A DNA stretch of 64,000 nt from an uncultured Granulosicoccus sp. (GTDB lineage: Bacteria > Pseudomonadota > Gammaproteobacteria > Granulosicoccales > Granulosicoccaceae): assembly GCA_947499955.1 (NCBI GenBank), contig CANMQI010000004.1, forward strand, positions 343,318-407,317, in the 5' to 3' direction. Shown here piece after piece: positions 35,412 through 43,731 of this stretch. The stretch's first letter is position 1; every line of letters starts with the position of its first letter. The notes beneath the pieces are model-generated. The model searched no databases. It was not told the DNA's origin and saw only the letters and a list, made by a program, of their open reading frames with translations. The position numbers and the translations under genes were made by a program.

Positions 35412-35445
35412 CATCCTCCCCTCCCTGAAGGGAGGGGATTCCTAC
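35408..35445. mobile_element. IS200/IS605-type terminal hairpin remnant
   Basis: The sequence TTGACATCC runs into a perfect 9-base-pair stem (TCCCCTCCC, 35417-35425, with GGGAGGGGA, 35430-35438) around TGAA, then TTCCTAC. From memory, this pattern is typical of the end next to tnpB genes of IS200/IS605 elements. Read on the minus strand, a tnpB would lie to the right, but no tnpB protein motif is found there. No T-run follows on the plus strand, so a terminator is less likely. I read it as a scar left by a lost element. Confidence 0.45.
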
Positions 35446-35541
35446 AGCGTTCAAGCAAATGCGTAAACGGTGTGATCCGTCTGGTGCCCATCACCATCGC
35501 TCAGGTGCTCGTGAGCTTCCCGATAGGGCACGGAGCCGAGT

Positions 35542-35781
35542 TCAGCCCTGCTTTCGCTGCGCCAGCACCAACCCTACCTGTTCTATCGCCTTTCGCCGTG
35601 TAATGCCCAGGTTCGAAACGATCTTCTCCAGATCCCTCTCACTATCGATTCTGGACAGTTCGCGGTGAAGGTACTCGACAGACTCCAGAGGCGCATCGTG
35701 AAGCATGGAATACAAAGGCTCTATGGGCACGGTCGATTGCGGGGACTTGCCGGGCACGAGCTGGAACTCATCATCGGACAT
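35542..35781 (-). CDS. Small uncharacterised protein
   Basis: The 79-residue reading starts at ATG 35781, with AGAGG 5 bases upstream; an upstream ATG at 35841 would add 20 residues with two cysteines. The protein is polar and ends in two predicted helices with LHRELSRIDSERDLEKIVSN and RKAIEQVGLVLAQRK. No family is recognised. It lies between the hairpin scar and a secreted-protein gene, so its age in this genome is unclear. Confidence 0.45.
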   Translation of the reverse strand: MSDDEFQLVPGKSPQSTVPIEPLYSMLHDAPLESVEYLHRELSRIDSERDLEKIVSNLGITRRKAIEQVGLVLAQRKQG

Positions 35782-35947
35782 ACGAACCTCTGCTCTGCTT
35801 CCGTCGGCGCATGCTGTGCAGCTGAATTTCATCAATAGCACATTCCATCCCGGTACGTCCCGGCAACATTCCCTTCAAACCCGTACTCATCCTCCCTACA
35901 CTGAAGGTCTGCAAGTTCTGAAACCGTAGAAGCAAGGGATTATTCAC

Positions 35948-36550
35948 ATGAAGAAACTGACACGCGCCCTGGCGCTGCTGGTCATTGTTGCCAGCAGTGG
36001 AGCGGCAATGGCCGATCTGCCCCGCGTCACCGGCCTCACCATCGAAAACGATCAACTGAGCTGGGATGCGCAGGCGGGAGCCACCGGCTACAACATACAA
36101 CTGAACTACAACTACTACGATACCGTTCATGGAGACACGCAATATACTGTCACCGAGCCGGGTAAATATCACGTCATATCGTTCAATGACCGTGGTGAAT
36201 TCGGTGTGACACGCAACCCCGATGAAATCGGCCAGCCTTACATCCATGTCGAATACGCAGGGTCGGACAGTGACGACTCGATATCGCTCGACGGTCGTTA
36301 CAACGTTCTGATCGTGACCAAGACCTGCACCAACGTCGGTCCTGGTGAGACCTGTATCGCCAGTTGCCCCAGCAGTTACATAACGGAGCACGGCGGTACG
36401 CGATCCGTGGATTATCTGTCAGGGGGTGCCTGCAGCACATCCGATATCGTGGAGGCCGATGCGGCCGTGACCACGGAAACCTATCGCTGTACCGTGCCAA
36501 CCTTCTCCGGTGAGGTCACGGCACAAGCCATCTGTGTACCCTATCACTGA
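35948..36550 (+). CDS. Secreted cysteine-containing protein of unknown function
   Basis: The 200-residue protein has a clear signal peptide (KKLTRALALLVIVASSGAAMA-D). The mature part starts with a fibronectin-III-like strand pattern (ITIENDQLSWDAQAGATGYN comes close to the usual LSW..v.gAtgY). The second half holds several cysteines (KTCTNVGPGETCIASCP, GGACSTS, YRCTV, AICVPYH), likely forming periplasmic disulfides. No family name can be assigned. It stands alone, with the cyclase gene 48 bases downstream. Confidence 0.65.
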   Translation: MKKLTRALALLVIVASSGAAMADLPRVTGLTIENDQLSWDAQAGATGYNIQLNYNYYDTVHGDTQYTVTEPGKYHVISFNDRGEFGVTRNPDEIGQPYIHVEYAGSDSDDSISLDGRYNVLIVTKTCTNVGPGETCIASCPSSYITEHGGTRSVDYLSGGACSTSDIVEADAAVTTETYRCTVPTFSGEVTAQAICVPYH

Positions 36551-36598
36551 AGGCTCAGCCTGACACAGGGCAGCCCGGAAACCCATTACACTGGGTGA

Positions 36599-38395
36599 AT
36601 GAGTCTTCGTATCCCCATTCGCTTCATTACGGTTTTTGGTGTCACCGCCCTGGTGGCGCTGGCTGTTGGCATCGTTTTCCTACTTGGCCTGGTCAGCGCC
36701 ACTCAGAATACCCGCCTGTTGATGAGCGATCAGGCGGAAACGCTGGTCAATGCAATGGAGCGCGACATCGCTCTCTGGCTTCGTCCCATCCAGCAGCAGG
36801 CCGATTGGATTGCCGAGCATGTCGCGCAGAATGCTCAGTCTGTAGACGAACTGGAGCAGTTTGATCAGTTCATGCTGGGTGCTCTGGCGGGTACGGATCA
36901 GGTCGCAGGTCTGGCTCTGGTTACCCCGAACTCCATCGCGCGACGCTGGCATCGTCTGGACAGTGAGACAATCTCCGAGGACTGGTCCTCGCGCCAGGGC
37001 ATCAGCACCTGGATCGACAGTGGCAGGCAACGCAGTGAAGCCTCCTGGGTAGAGCCCTTTTTCACCGATACCATCGGCAAGACGATCCTGCTGCACGACT
37101 TGCCCATTCGAGACAAGGATGGTCAGCTACTGGCCATGCTGGCGCAGATCGTACCTATCGAAGAACTGTCACGATATCTTACTGACCTGTCGCCTCGGGA
37201 AGGAATGACGCCCTTCGTTCTGTATGGGGCTGAGCGGGTACTGGCTCACCCGTCCCTGACAGACGAGCTTGTCGGAAACGAGCACGTCGGCTCACCACTG
37301 ACACCGCTGAACGAGCTGGATGATGACGTGCTGAAGCGTATCTGGACGCCGGATGAAGAGGAGCTCTTCTTTCTCACCAACGACAATCAGCTTCACACAT
37401 CGGGCGCGTTCATTCGCGCCCATGAACGGTTCTACATCTATCTGTACCGCTACATCGAAGAATATGGTCCGACACCCTGGATCATCGGTGCACACTTGAA
37501 TACGGAAACCTATGGTGGGGCGGAGAGCGACAGACTGATGCGCAGCCTGTTCGTGGGACTCGCCGTATTGCTGGTGGCTGTCGTGGGTGCCTTCCTGCTG
37601 GGGCGTTACATCACTCGACCGGTGACGGCTATCGCGGCGGCGGCACGCCAGGTAGAGGCCAACGAGCTCGACCAGATATCTGTCCTGCCGCCCAGCCACA
37701 TGCGTGAGCTGGATGATGCGGCACGATCCTTCAATCAGATGGTGGTGGATTTGCGTGAACGAACTCTGATCCGGCAGACACTGGGGCAGTTCGTGCCGGA
37801 GGAAGTTGCCCGAAGCCTGCTCTCCGATGGCGGCTCTCTGAAAACCGAAAACGCCATTGCCACGTTGCTGTATTCCGATATCGAGGGCTTTACCCAGTTG
37901 ACCGAGACAGAAGGCTCGACTCGCGTCGTGGCTATCCTGAATGCCTATTTCTCCGATATGGTGGCGATTCTGGAGCGGCATCTGGGCGTTGTGACTCAGT
38001 TTCACGGTGATGCCATCCTTGCCACCTTCAATGTGCCCATCGACAATCCCGATCATGCGCGAAGTGCCATCCTGGCGGCATCGGAAATGCTGTCCAGTAT
38101 CGCCTCTCGCACCTATGCCGATCATCGACTGCGCATCCGCATCGGCATCGATACAGGTCCGGTTGTTGCCGGTGCGGTGGGAGCTGCTGGCCGGTTGAGT
38201 TATACGGTCTACGGTAACTCGGTTAATCTGGCGGCCCGACTGGAAATGCTCAACAAGGAGTTCGGCACTCGGCTGCTGATTTCCGAGAATACGGCGAATC
38301 TTGCCGGCGATATCATTCCCTTGCGCCCGGTCGGGGATGTGCAGATCCGCGGACAGGCCAGGACGATCAAGGCTTTCACCCAGAGCGATGATTGA
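36599..38395 (+). CDS. Class III adenylate/guanylate cyclase with periplasmic sensor and HAMP
   Basis: The 598-residue membrane cyclase has a first helix (about 8-33), a periplasmic Cache-like sensor (about 34-315), a second helix (about 318-338, VGLAVLLVAVVGAFLLG), a HAMP linker (RYITRPVTAIAAAARQVEAN) and a C-terminal catalytic domain. Metal-binding aspartates are Asp427 in YSDIEGFT and Asp471 in FHGDAI. In the two base-selecting positions it has Gln467 and Asn540 (VYGNSVNLAARL) where many cyclases have Lys and Asp, so the substrate nucleotide is uncertain. It would make a cyclic nucleotide in response to an external ligand. Confidence 0.88.
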   Translation: MSLRIPIRFITVFGVTALVALAVGIVFLLGLVSATQNTRLLMSDQAETLVNAMERDIALWLRPIQQQADWIAEHVAQNAQSVDELEQFDQFMLGALAGTDQVAGLALVTPNSIARRWHRLDSETISEDWSSRQGISTWIDSGRQRSEASWVEPFFTDTIGKTILLHDLPIRDKDGQLLAMLAQIVPIEELSRYLTDLSPREGMTPFVLYGAERVLAHPSLTDELVGNEHVGSPLTPLNELDDDVLKRIWTPDEEELFFLTNDNQLHTSGAFIRAHERFYIYLYRYIEEYGPTPWIIGAHLNTETYGGAESDRLMRSLFVGLAVLLVAVVGAFLLGRYITRPVTAIAAAARQVEANELDQISVLPPSHMRELDDAARSFNQMVVDLRERTLIRQTLGQFVPEEVARSLLSDGGSLKTENAIATLLYSDIEGFTQLTETEGSTRVVAILNAYFSDMVAILERHLGVVTQFHGDAILATFNVPIDNPDHARSAILAASEMLSSIASRTYADHRLRIRIGIDTGPVVAGAVGAAGRLSYTVYGNSVNLAARLEMLNKEFGTRLLISENTANLAGDIIPLRPVGDVQIRGQARTIKAFTQSDD

Positions 38396-38480
38396 CAGCT
38401 CTCGCGGCGCTGTTGCTCAACCGCTTGTACCTCTTATTCGTTATCCTGACGAATTCCATCCAATCAACAAGTCTTCCATC

Positions 38481-38954
38481 ATGAAATACGTTCTCATCCT
38501 GCTCGTGGTCGCCGCTGTCTGGTTTATCGCCCAGAAGTTCATGAATTCCGGCAAGGCCGAGGAAAATATCGAGCTGGGTCAGGCGTTTCTGGACAAGAAC
38601 GGCCAGGTCGAGGGTGTGCAGAGCACCGCTTCGGGCTTGCAGTACCTCGTTCTGGAGCCGGGCACCGGCAGCACTCACCCCACCGCCTCTGACATGGTCA
38701 AGGTTCACTATCACGGCACACTGATTGACGGCACTGTTTTCGATAGTTCGGTGGACCGAGGTGAGCCTATCTCCTTTGGTCTGAACCAGGTCATTCCGGG
38801 TTGGACAGAAGGCGTGCAGCTCATGGTCGAAGGGGAAAAGACCCGGTTCTTCATCCCCAGTACTCTGGCCTACGGCAATCGTGCTGCGGGCAAGATTGCG
38901 CCGGGCTCCACGCTGATATTCGACGTTGAACTGCTGGGTATCAACGCAGACTGA
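38481..38954 (+). CDS. FKBP-type peptidyl-prolyl isomerase, membrane anchored
   Basis: The 157-residue protein has an N-terminal hydrophobic anchor (KYVLILLVVAAVWFIAQKF) and an FKBP domain (about 50-156): VKVHYHGTLIDGTVFDSS, FGLNQVIPGWTEGVQLM, FIPSTLAYGNRAAGKIAPGS and LIFDVELLGI. These are the conserved FKBP active-site blocks. It should help fold periplasmic or envelope proteins. The start at ATG 38481 is used because the upstream reading lies inside the cyclase gene. Confidence 0.9.
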   Translation: MKYVLILLVVAAVWFIAQKFMNSGKAEENIELGQAFLDKNGQVEGVQSTASGLQYLVLEPGTGSTHPTASDMVKVHYHGTLIDGTVFDSSVDRGEPISFGLNQVIPGWTEGVQLMVEGEKTRFFIPSTLAYGNRAAGKIAPGSTLIFDVELLGINAD

Positions 38955-38984
38955 TCGCCCTGCCCGCAGACAAGCTACGCGGCC

Positions 38985-40556
38985 TCAGACTTCCGCCAGC
39001 TCTCGTTTCAGCTCATCCTTGTTGATCTGGTTCTGATCACTCTGCACCATCGGCAAGGATTTTCGGTAGACGATACGGCCAGGCAGCATGTAGGAGGCCA
39101 GGTGTTTTTTCAGCTCGAATGTGATCTCCTTTTCGGAGATCTCACTCGCTGCGGAATACACCATGACAATCTCTTCTTCTATCTGCGGGTTGTCCATGCC
39201 GAACACGGCGCACTGTTGTATCTGCGGCAGATGTCTGGCAACCACCGATTCCACCTCGAACGGTGACACGCGAAAGCCGCTGGTCTTGATCATGTCGTCG
39301 CGGCGGTAGGAAAAGTAGAAATAGCCCTCTTCATCCTTGTAGACGTAGTCGCCGGTTGCCACCACAATCTCGTCGGCGAGCTGCCCCTCGAGGTTGATGA
39401 CATCCTTGAGAATCTGCACGGATTTGAAGCGCTCGGCGGTCTCTTCAGGCGCGTTCCAGAAACCGCGATAGATGTAGCCACCACGATGAATCAGTTCCCC
39501 CACTTCGCGAGGTGCACATTCACGACCGTCATCGTCGATGACGTAGAGTTCAACATCGGGAATGGCCTTGCCGATACTGTCTGGCCGAATTCGTATCTGT
39601 GATGGATCCAGATAGGTTGAGCGGAACGCCTCGGTCAATCCATGCATGGAATAGAATCTGGCGTTCCTGAACGTCTTGCCGCAATACTCGACCATCTGCT
39701 CGGTGACGTTTCCACCGGATGAGGTGATCGTTCGCACCTTGTCGAACAACTCGGCGCTGTACTGTACGTGCAGGTCTTCATCGAACATCTGGGAGATGTT
39801 GACCGGCATGAGTGGCAGCACGGTGACTTGATCATTGACCAGATGATTGAAGAAGTCTTCGGGCAGAATGAAACGGTGCAGAGCCAGAGTAGCCTTGTTC
39901 AGCAGGGAGCAGAAGATCTGGTTCAGACCATAGTCAAGATTGAATATCAGCAGCCCCGAGATGACATCCGATTCGGCAAGATCCAGGTACTGCGAGACCA
40001 CCCGCGCTGAATCGATCAGGTTGCGATGCGAGATGACAATGCCCTTGGGCGTGCCGGTCAGACCGAAGGAATAGGTAATGAGGGCATTTTCGTGGCCGTT
40101 GATGTCGCAGCTGTACGGCCGGTTGTAGTACTTGAATATCTCCTCGAATGACGGAATCTGCTTGCCTGCGGTCTGGATGGAGATGATATGTCCGTCGAAA
40201 TCGATCTCTTCAACGCTCTCCAGCTTGAGCTTGTCCGTGATCAGACACTTGATATCGCAATCATCGATGATGTACTGAATCTGCTCCGGCTTCAGTTGCC
40301 GCGTCAGGGGTACCAGTATGTAGTTGGTCGACAATATCGCCAGAATGGCGATGACCTGGGAGATGTCCTTGTTGCTGTATATGCCAATGCGCGCACCCTT
40401 TGGCAGGTCCAGTTCCTGAAGGTAGAGTGCAACGTGATCGACACGCGCCAGCAGCTCACGATAGCTCAGCGCCTCTTCCTTGTAGCTTATCGCTATCTTG
40501 TCCGGGTGCGACTGCGCTGCCTTGTCAAGCAGGATACGAATACAGTTTATTGACAT
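38985..40556 (-). CDS. AMP-forming adenylating enzyme (acyl-CoA ligase / stand-alone A domain)
   Basis: The 523-residue member of the ANL superfamily has the core motifs YSFGLTGTPKGIVISH (a variant of the SGTTGxPKG loop), FYSMHGLTEAFRST, ATGDYVYKDEEG, the RRDDMIKTSGFRVSPFEVE hinge and a C-terminal NQINKDELKREL with the likely catalytic lysine. It activates a carboxylate by adenylation. Its start overlaps the end of the GlmL-type gene by about 10 bases, so it belongs to the glutamate mutase operon. The substrate may be 3-methylaspartate or a derived acid (inference). No carrier protein gene is adjacent. Confidence 0.85.
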   Translation of the reverse strand: MSINCIRILLDKAAQSHPDKIAISYKEEALSYRELLARVDHVALYLQELDLPKGARIGIYSNKDISQVIAILAILSTNYILVPLTRQLKPEQIQYIIDDCDIKCLITDKLKLESVEEIDFDGHIISIQTAGKQIPSFEEIFKYYNRPYSCDINGHENALITYSFGLTGTPKGIVISHRNLIDSARVVSQYLDLAESDVISGLLIFNLDYGLNQIFCSLLNKATLALHRFILPEDFFNHLVNDQVTVLPLMPVNISQMFDEDLHVQYSAELFDKVRTITSSGGNVTEQMVEYCGKTFRNARFYSMHGLTEAFRSTYLDPSQIRIRPDSIGKAIPDVELYVIDDDGRECAPREVGELIHRGGYIYRGFWNAPEETAERFKSVQILKDVINLEGQLADEIVVATGDYVYKDEEGYFYFSYRRDDMIKTSGFRVSPFEVESVVARHLPQIQQCAVFGMDNPQIEEEIVMVYSAASEISEKEITFELKKHLASYMLPGRIVYRKSLPMVQSDQNQINKDELKRELAEV

Positions 40557-41749
40557 GATGCGTGTTCCTTTGCGCCGAGCGTCCAGATGTCGTAGTTGGT
40601 GTCCAGCACGGTCACTGGCTTGTGATCTGAATTGAGTATCTTTCGGTAGAAGAACGCCACGACATCCTCGATGTCTTCCGTGCTCAGCACTTTGGTGATA
40701 CCGCCGGTAAACACGATGGAATTCATCGCCAGCAGTTTCAGGGTGACGTAGGCAGGTCGGTAGTGGGACATCTTGCAAAGCACGAGGAAGATGGCGAGCT
40801 GCATGAGAATTTTCGTGGCCTTCTCGCTGTGCTCGTTATAGATGTTCTCAGTGACCTTGAGGTGCATCAGCAGCTCATAGGCGAACTCGTTGTTCTCCGC
40901 GGTGAATATCAGTGATTGCCTGGATTTGAAGACGCCCAGTTTCTTGAACACGATGCGATCGTGCTCCTGCTCGGTGACGATATTGTCGTTCACCAGATCC
41001 TTGGAATAGTGAACGTCGGTAGTCGCGCCGCCGATGTCCAGCAGGATGAACGGGTCGGTCACTGAAAAGAAGGTATGGATCTGCGGCAGGGATTTGTTGA
41101 CCACATAGGGCGTGGGGTAAATCTGGTTACCGGTAATCTCGTACAGGTGCTTGATGTCTTCCTTGCCCTCGATGTCCTGTTGATACAGATTGGTGAGGTA
41201 GTCCTTCAGGTGCTTCTCGACGATATGCAGCCTGTCGTCAATGATGTTCGGCAGAACAACCAGCTTCTCCACCTGCGGTTGGATGAAAGCGGCATCCGGT
41301 GCATTGCCCACGTATACGATATTGGAGTACTGCAGCTTGCTCAGATAACTGATGAGTCGTTCGTCAAACAGACCCCCGTTGGAATCGATACCGCCGACAA
41401 TGATCACGACATCAATGAGATCACTGGGTATGGAGTAGTCTTCGATATCCTGAAAAACGATGGAATCGATGATGTTGATGCCGGCATTGAAGGCGATATT
41501 GGTCGCATACTTCAGCGAGTAGGAATGGGTCAGGCCGATGATCAGCGTGCTCAAGCCCCCGTTGGCGGAGGAGCAGATATGGATATCCTTCGCCTCGAAG
41601 CGCTGTACGGTATCCCCGCATTTGTGCATCAGGTCATCGAGAATCTGCTTGTTGAAATCCCGGAAATGTTGCTCGATGGAATCGGATGTGCTGACCTTGA
41701 AGTAGGTGCTGCCGATATCGATCAGCAGCTTGTCGTTACTGGCACTCAC
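40547..41749 (-). CDS. glmL: Glutamate mutase-associated ATPase GlmL/MutL
   Basis: The 400-residue ASKHA-fold protein has KLLIDIGSTYFKVSTSD at the N-terminus and PFILLDIGGATTDVHYS near residue 245, the two phosphate motifs of the GlmL/MutL family. ICSSANGGLSTLIIGLTHSYS and VVIIVGGIDSNGG are further conserved blocks. Family members accompany coenzyme B12-dependent glutamate mutase and are thought to reactivate or chaperone it. The stop of glmE overlaps its start. The C-terminus looks slightly shorter than family members of about 460 residues. Confidence 0.85.
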   Translation of the reverse strand: MSASNDKLLIDIGSTYFKVSTSDSIEQHFRDFNKQILDDLMHKCGDTVQRFEAKDIHICSSANGGLSTLIIGLTHSYSLKYATNIAFNAGINIIDSIVFQDIEDYSIPSDLIDVVIIVGGIDSNGGLFDERLISYLSKLQYSNIVYVGNAPDAAFIQPQVEKLVVLPNIIDDRLHIVEKHLKDYLTNLYQQDIEGKEDIKHLYEITGNQIYPTPYVVNKSLPQIHTFFSVTDPFILLDIGGATTDVHYSKDLVNDNIVTEQEHDRIVFKKLGVFKSRQSLIFTAENNEFAYELLMHLKVTENIYNEHSEKATKILMQLAIFLVLCKMSHYRPAYVTLKLLAMNSIVFTGGITKVLSTEDIEDVVAFFYRKILNSDHKPVTVLDTNYDIWTLGAKEHASCQ

Positions 41750-43110
41750 TGCATGATTCCTATGTCGTGGATGATGTCATTGACGATGCTGGTAGTGTCC
41801 TTGTTCAGGTCGCAGCACGATTTTTCATAGGCAAAACAGCGATCGGGTATCGGTACATTGCCACGCTCGATGATGCGAATGTTCTTCTGTGCATCACGAA
41901 TGGTGATCATCTTGTTGTGATTGATGATGTGTGGTGAGAACGGTACATCGATGATGCCGTTCTTGATCGAGTTGAACACCTTGCGCCAGAGGGTGTCTGC
42001 CGGGTCATTGAACACGGCCTCCATGATCGCGTGCACTTCAGCGGTCAGGATCTCCTCTTCATGCTCATCGACAATGGCAGGAAGACCGCTGAGTATTCGC
42101 AGCGTGTACTGGGTGTTGGCCACGGTCTGCGCATTGGCTTCCTTGGTGGGGATGCCGACGGCCTCCTCGCGCGTCTTGGTGATGATCTTGTCGGCGCCAC
42201 ACATCGAGGCAATGACAGTCGACATGTTGATCAGCTGGTCGGCAGAGTCGCGATTGGTCGGGAATGCGCCCATCCATTGGTGATACACCAGATTGATGGT
42301 GGCATCCTCACAGCCGATCTGAGCCGCGTAATGCTCGGCAAGCTTTCGGGTCACCGTGCCGGTGACGATGTCCTGAATCATCGATCCCTGCTGTGCAAAG
42401 GACACCGAGAAGGATTTGACGCCCTCTTCCAGCGATAGCAGCATTTCCAGCAACTGGATGACGATCGTGATGGATGGCGGCACCAGAGTTGCGGTAAGCG
42501 GTCCGAAGGATTCGCGATTGATCGGCTTGTTCAACGTTGAATAGTCCGCACAGACACGCTCCACGTATTTCCAGTACAGGAAGGCCTTGTCCAGCGGGAA
42601 GTTCTTGGAATACGGCAGCAGATAGGTGATCGGACCGCCTTCGATCTCGAAAATGCCGGAGGCAATGGCAATCTCGATCAGCAAGCGGGCATCCGGGGTG
42701 CCGTGTCGCAGGCTCACCGGATGGTTGAAGTGGGTCATCATCTTGCGCGTCGTGCGGTAGCCATGGTTCACCAGGGGGTAGCCGTTGAGCATATCGACCT
42801 CATTGGCCTCGCTCAGGCGCAACATCTTCTTGGCGGTGGCGTAGTCGTTGAGTCGGGTGTTGGAGTCGATGGTCAGCGGCAGCACATCGACATTGGCATC
42901 CACGAAGAACTCATACAGGGCGAATTGTTTTTCGTAGGTCGGAAAGCCGCCGCGAGGCTGTACCAACATTTTCTTCCGGTTGGCAAAATGATGCGAAATG
43001 AACAGCTTCTCATCGGCACCCCGAACGAATTCGCGGACTTCATCGAAATCGAAGCCGTCGACATTTTCATTGCCGAGAATGATTTCCCGTTCTTCCTGTA
43101 GCTGGCTCAT
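41746..43110 (-). CDS. glmE: Glutamate mutase epsilon subunit (methylaspartate mutase, large)
   Basis: The 454-residue TIM-barrel subunit binds glutamate and part of coenzyme B12. Characteristic segments are PRGGFPTYEKQFALYEFF, LTIDSNTRLNDYATA, GYPLVNHGYRTTRKM, SFGPLTATLVPPSI, NLVYHQWMGAFPTNRD and KTREEAVGIPTKEANA. The enzyme converts L-glutamate to (2S,3S)-3-methylaspartate. The ATG at 43110 follows from the family N-terminus and overlaps the small subunit stop. A longer reading to 43200 lies inside the small-subunit gene. Confidence 0.93.
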   Translation of the reverse strand: MSQLQEEREIILGNENVDGFDFDEVREFVRGADEKLFISHHFANRKKMLVQPRGGFPTYEKQFALYEFFVDANVDVLPLTIDSNTRLNDYATAKKMLRLSEANEVDMLNGYPLVNHGYRTTRKMMTHFNHPVSLRHGTPDARLLIEIAIASGIFEIEGGPITYLLPYSKNFPLDKAFLYWKYVERVCADYSTLNKPINRESFGPLTATLVPPSITIVIQLLEMLLSLEEGVKSFSVSFAQQGSMIQDIVTGTVTRKLAEHYAAQIGCEDATINLVYHQWMGAFPTNRDSADQLINMSTVIASMCGADKIITKTREEAVGIPTKEANAQTVANTQYTLRILSGLPAIVDEHEEEILTAEVHAIMEAVFNDPADTLWRKVFNSIKNGIIDVPFSPHIINHNKMITIRDAQKNIRIIERGNVPIPDRCFAYEKSCCDLNKDTTSIVNDIIHDIGIMQ

Positions 43111-43541
43111 GCGCCTGAGGTTTCCTGTGAGCGTGGTGGGTGCGTCTTGATATAGTCTTCGAGCATGTCCAGTCCCGTGTTCAGATCCACCTGGTGGCAC
43201 ACGAGATCGAAGCCGTAATTCTTGTAGCGCGGCACGATTGTTTCCGCATTGCCACTACCTACGGTGAGGTTGCCGCCAATCATCATGATGAGATTGTCCA
43301 GGCTCTTGTATTTGGCCTTGAGCAGTTTGACCTCTCGGGCCCATCCTTCCGCCTCGCCGTTGAGGGAGGAAATCAGCAGAATCTCGGCGCCGGTCTCGAC
43401 GGCTGCGTCAAAGAATTCTTCCAGATAGGTATTCACGCCCAGATTGAATACCTCATAGCCCCTCGCATTCAGCGACAGATCCATCAAACGGTTGGCAACC
43501 ACATGAATATCGTTGCCAATCACACCTGTTACGACTTTCAT
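43107..43541 (-). CDS. glmS: Glutamate mutase sigma subunit (B12-binding)
   Basis: The 144-residue cobalamin-binding subunit begins VVTGVIGNDIHVVANRLMDL. The DxHxxG cobalamin motif appears as D11-I-H13-V-V-A16: the axial His13 is kept, but the glycine is alanine. ILLISSLNGEAEGWA and MIGGNLTVGSG match the second and third conserved loops. It is the promoter-proximal gene of the glmS-glmE-glmL-ligase operon, each gene overlapping the next. Note that glmS here is not glucosamine synthase. Confidence 0.9.
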   Translation of the reverse strand: MKVVTGVIGNDIHVVANRLMDLSLNARGYEVFNLGVNTYLEEFFDAAVETGAEILLISSLNGEAEGWAREVKLLKAKYKSLDNLIMMIGGNLTVGSGNAETIVPRYKNYGFDLVCHQVDLNTGLDMLEDYIKTHPPRSQETSGA

Positions 43542-43731
43542 GTTTCACGCGCCCTGTATTCAGCCGGCCATAGTACCAAAAGTCCAACTGCCCGGTCACG
43601 GGGAGATGCCGGAATCGCGTGCTGGAGCCCGCATGCCAAGTGGGTCGGTAACGAAATTCAGGGCGCTGACAAAGGCTTTGACTGAACAGCACCGGCAAGG
43701 TCTGTGACCAGTAGCAGATGCGCACGCATGC

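Noticed and set aside
35417..35438. Ordinary Rho-independent terminator of the NmrA-like gene
   Set aside because: The stem is strong but no T-run follows, and the flanks match insertion-sequence ends better; a terminator role is still possible.
38557..40778. Extended N-terminus for the adenylating enzyme up to 40778
   Set aside because: The added residues lie inside the GlmL gene and do not resemble the family; the ANL fold starts at the ATG at 40556.
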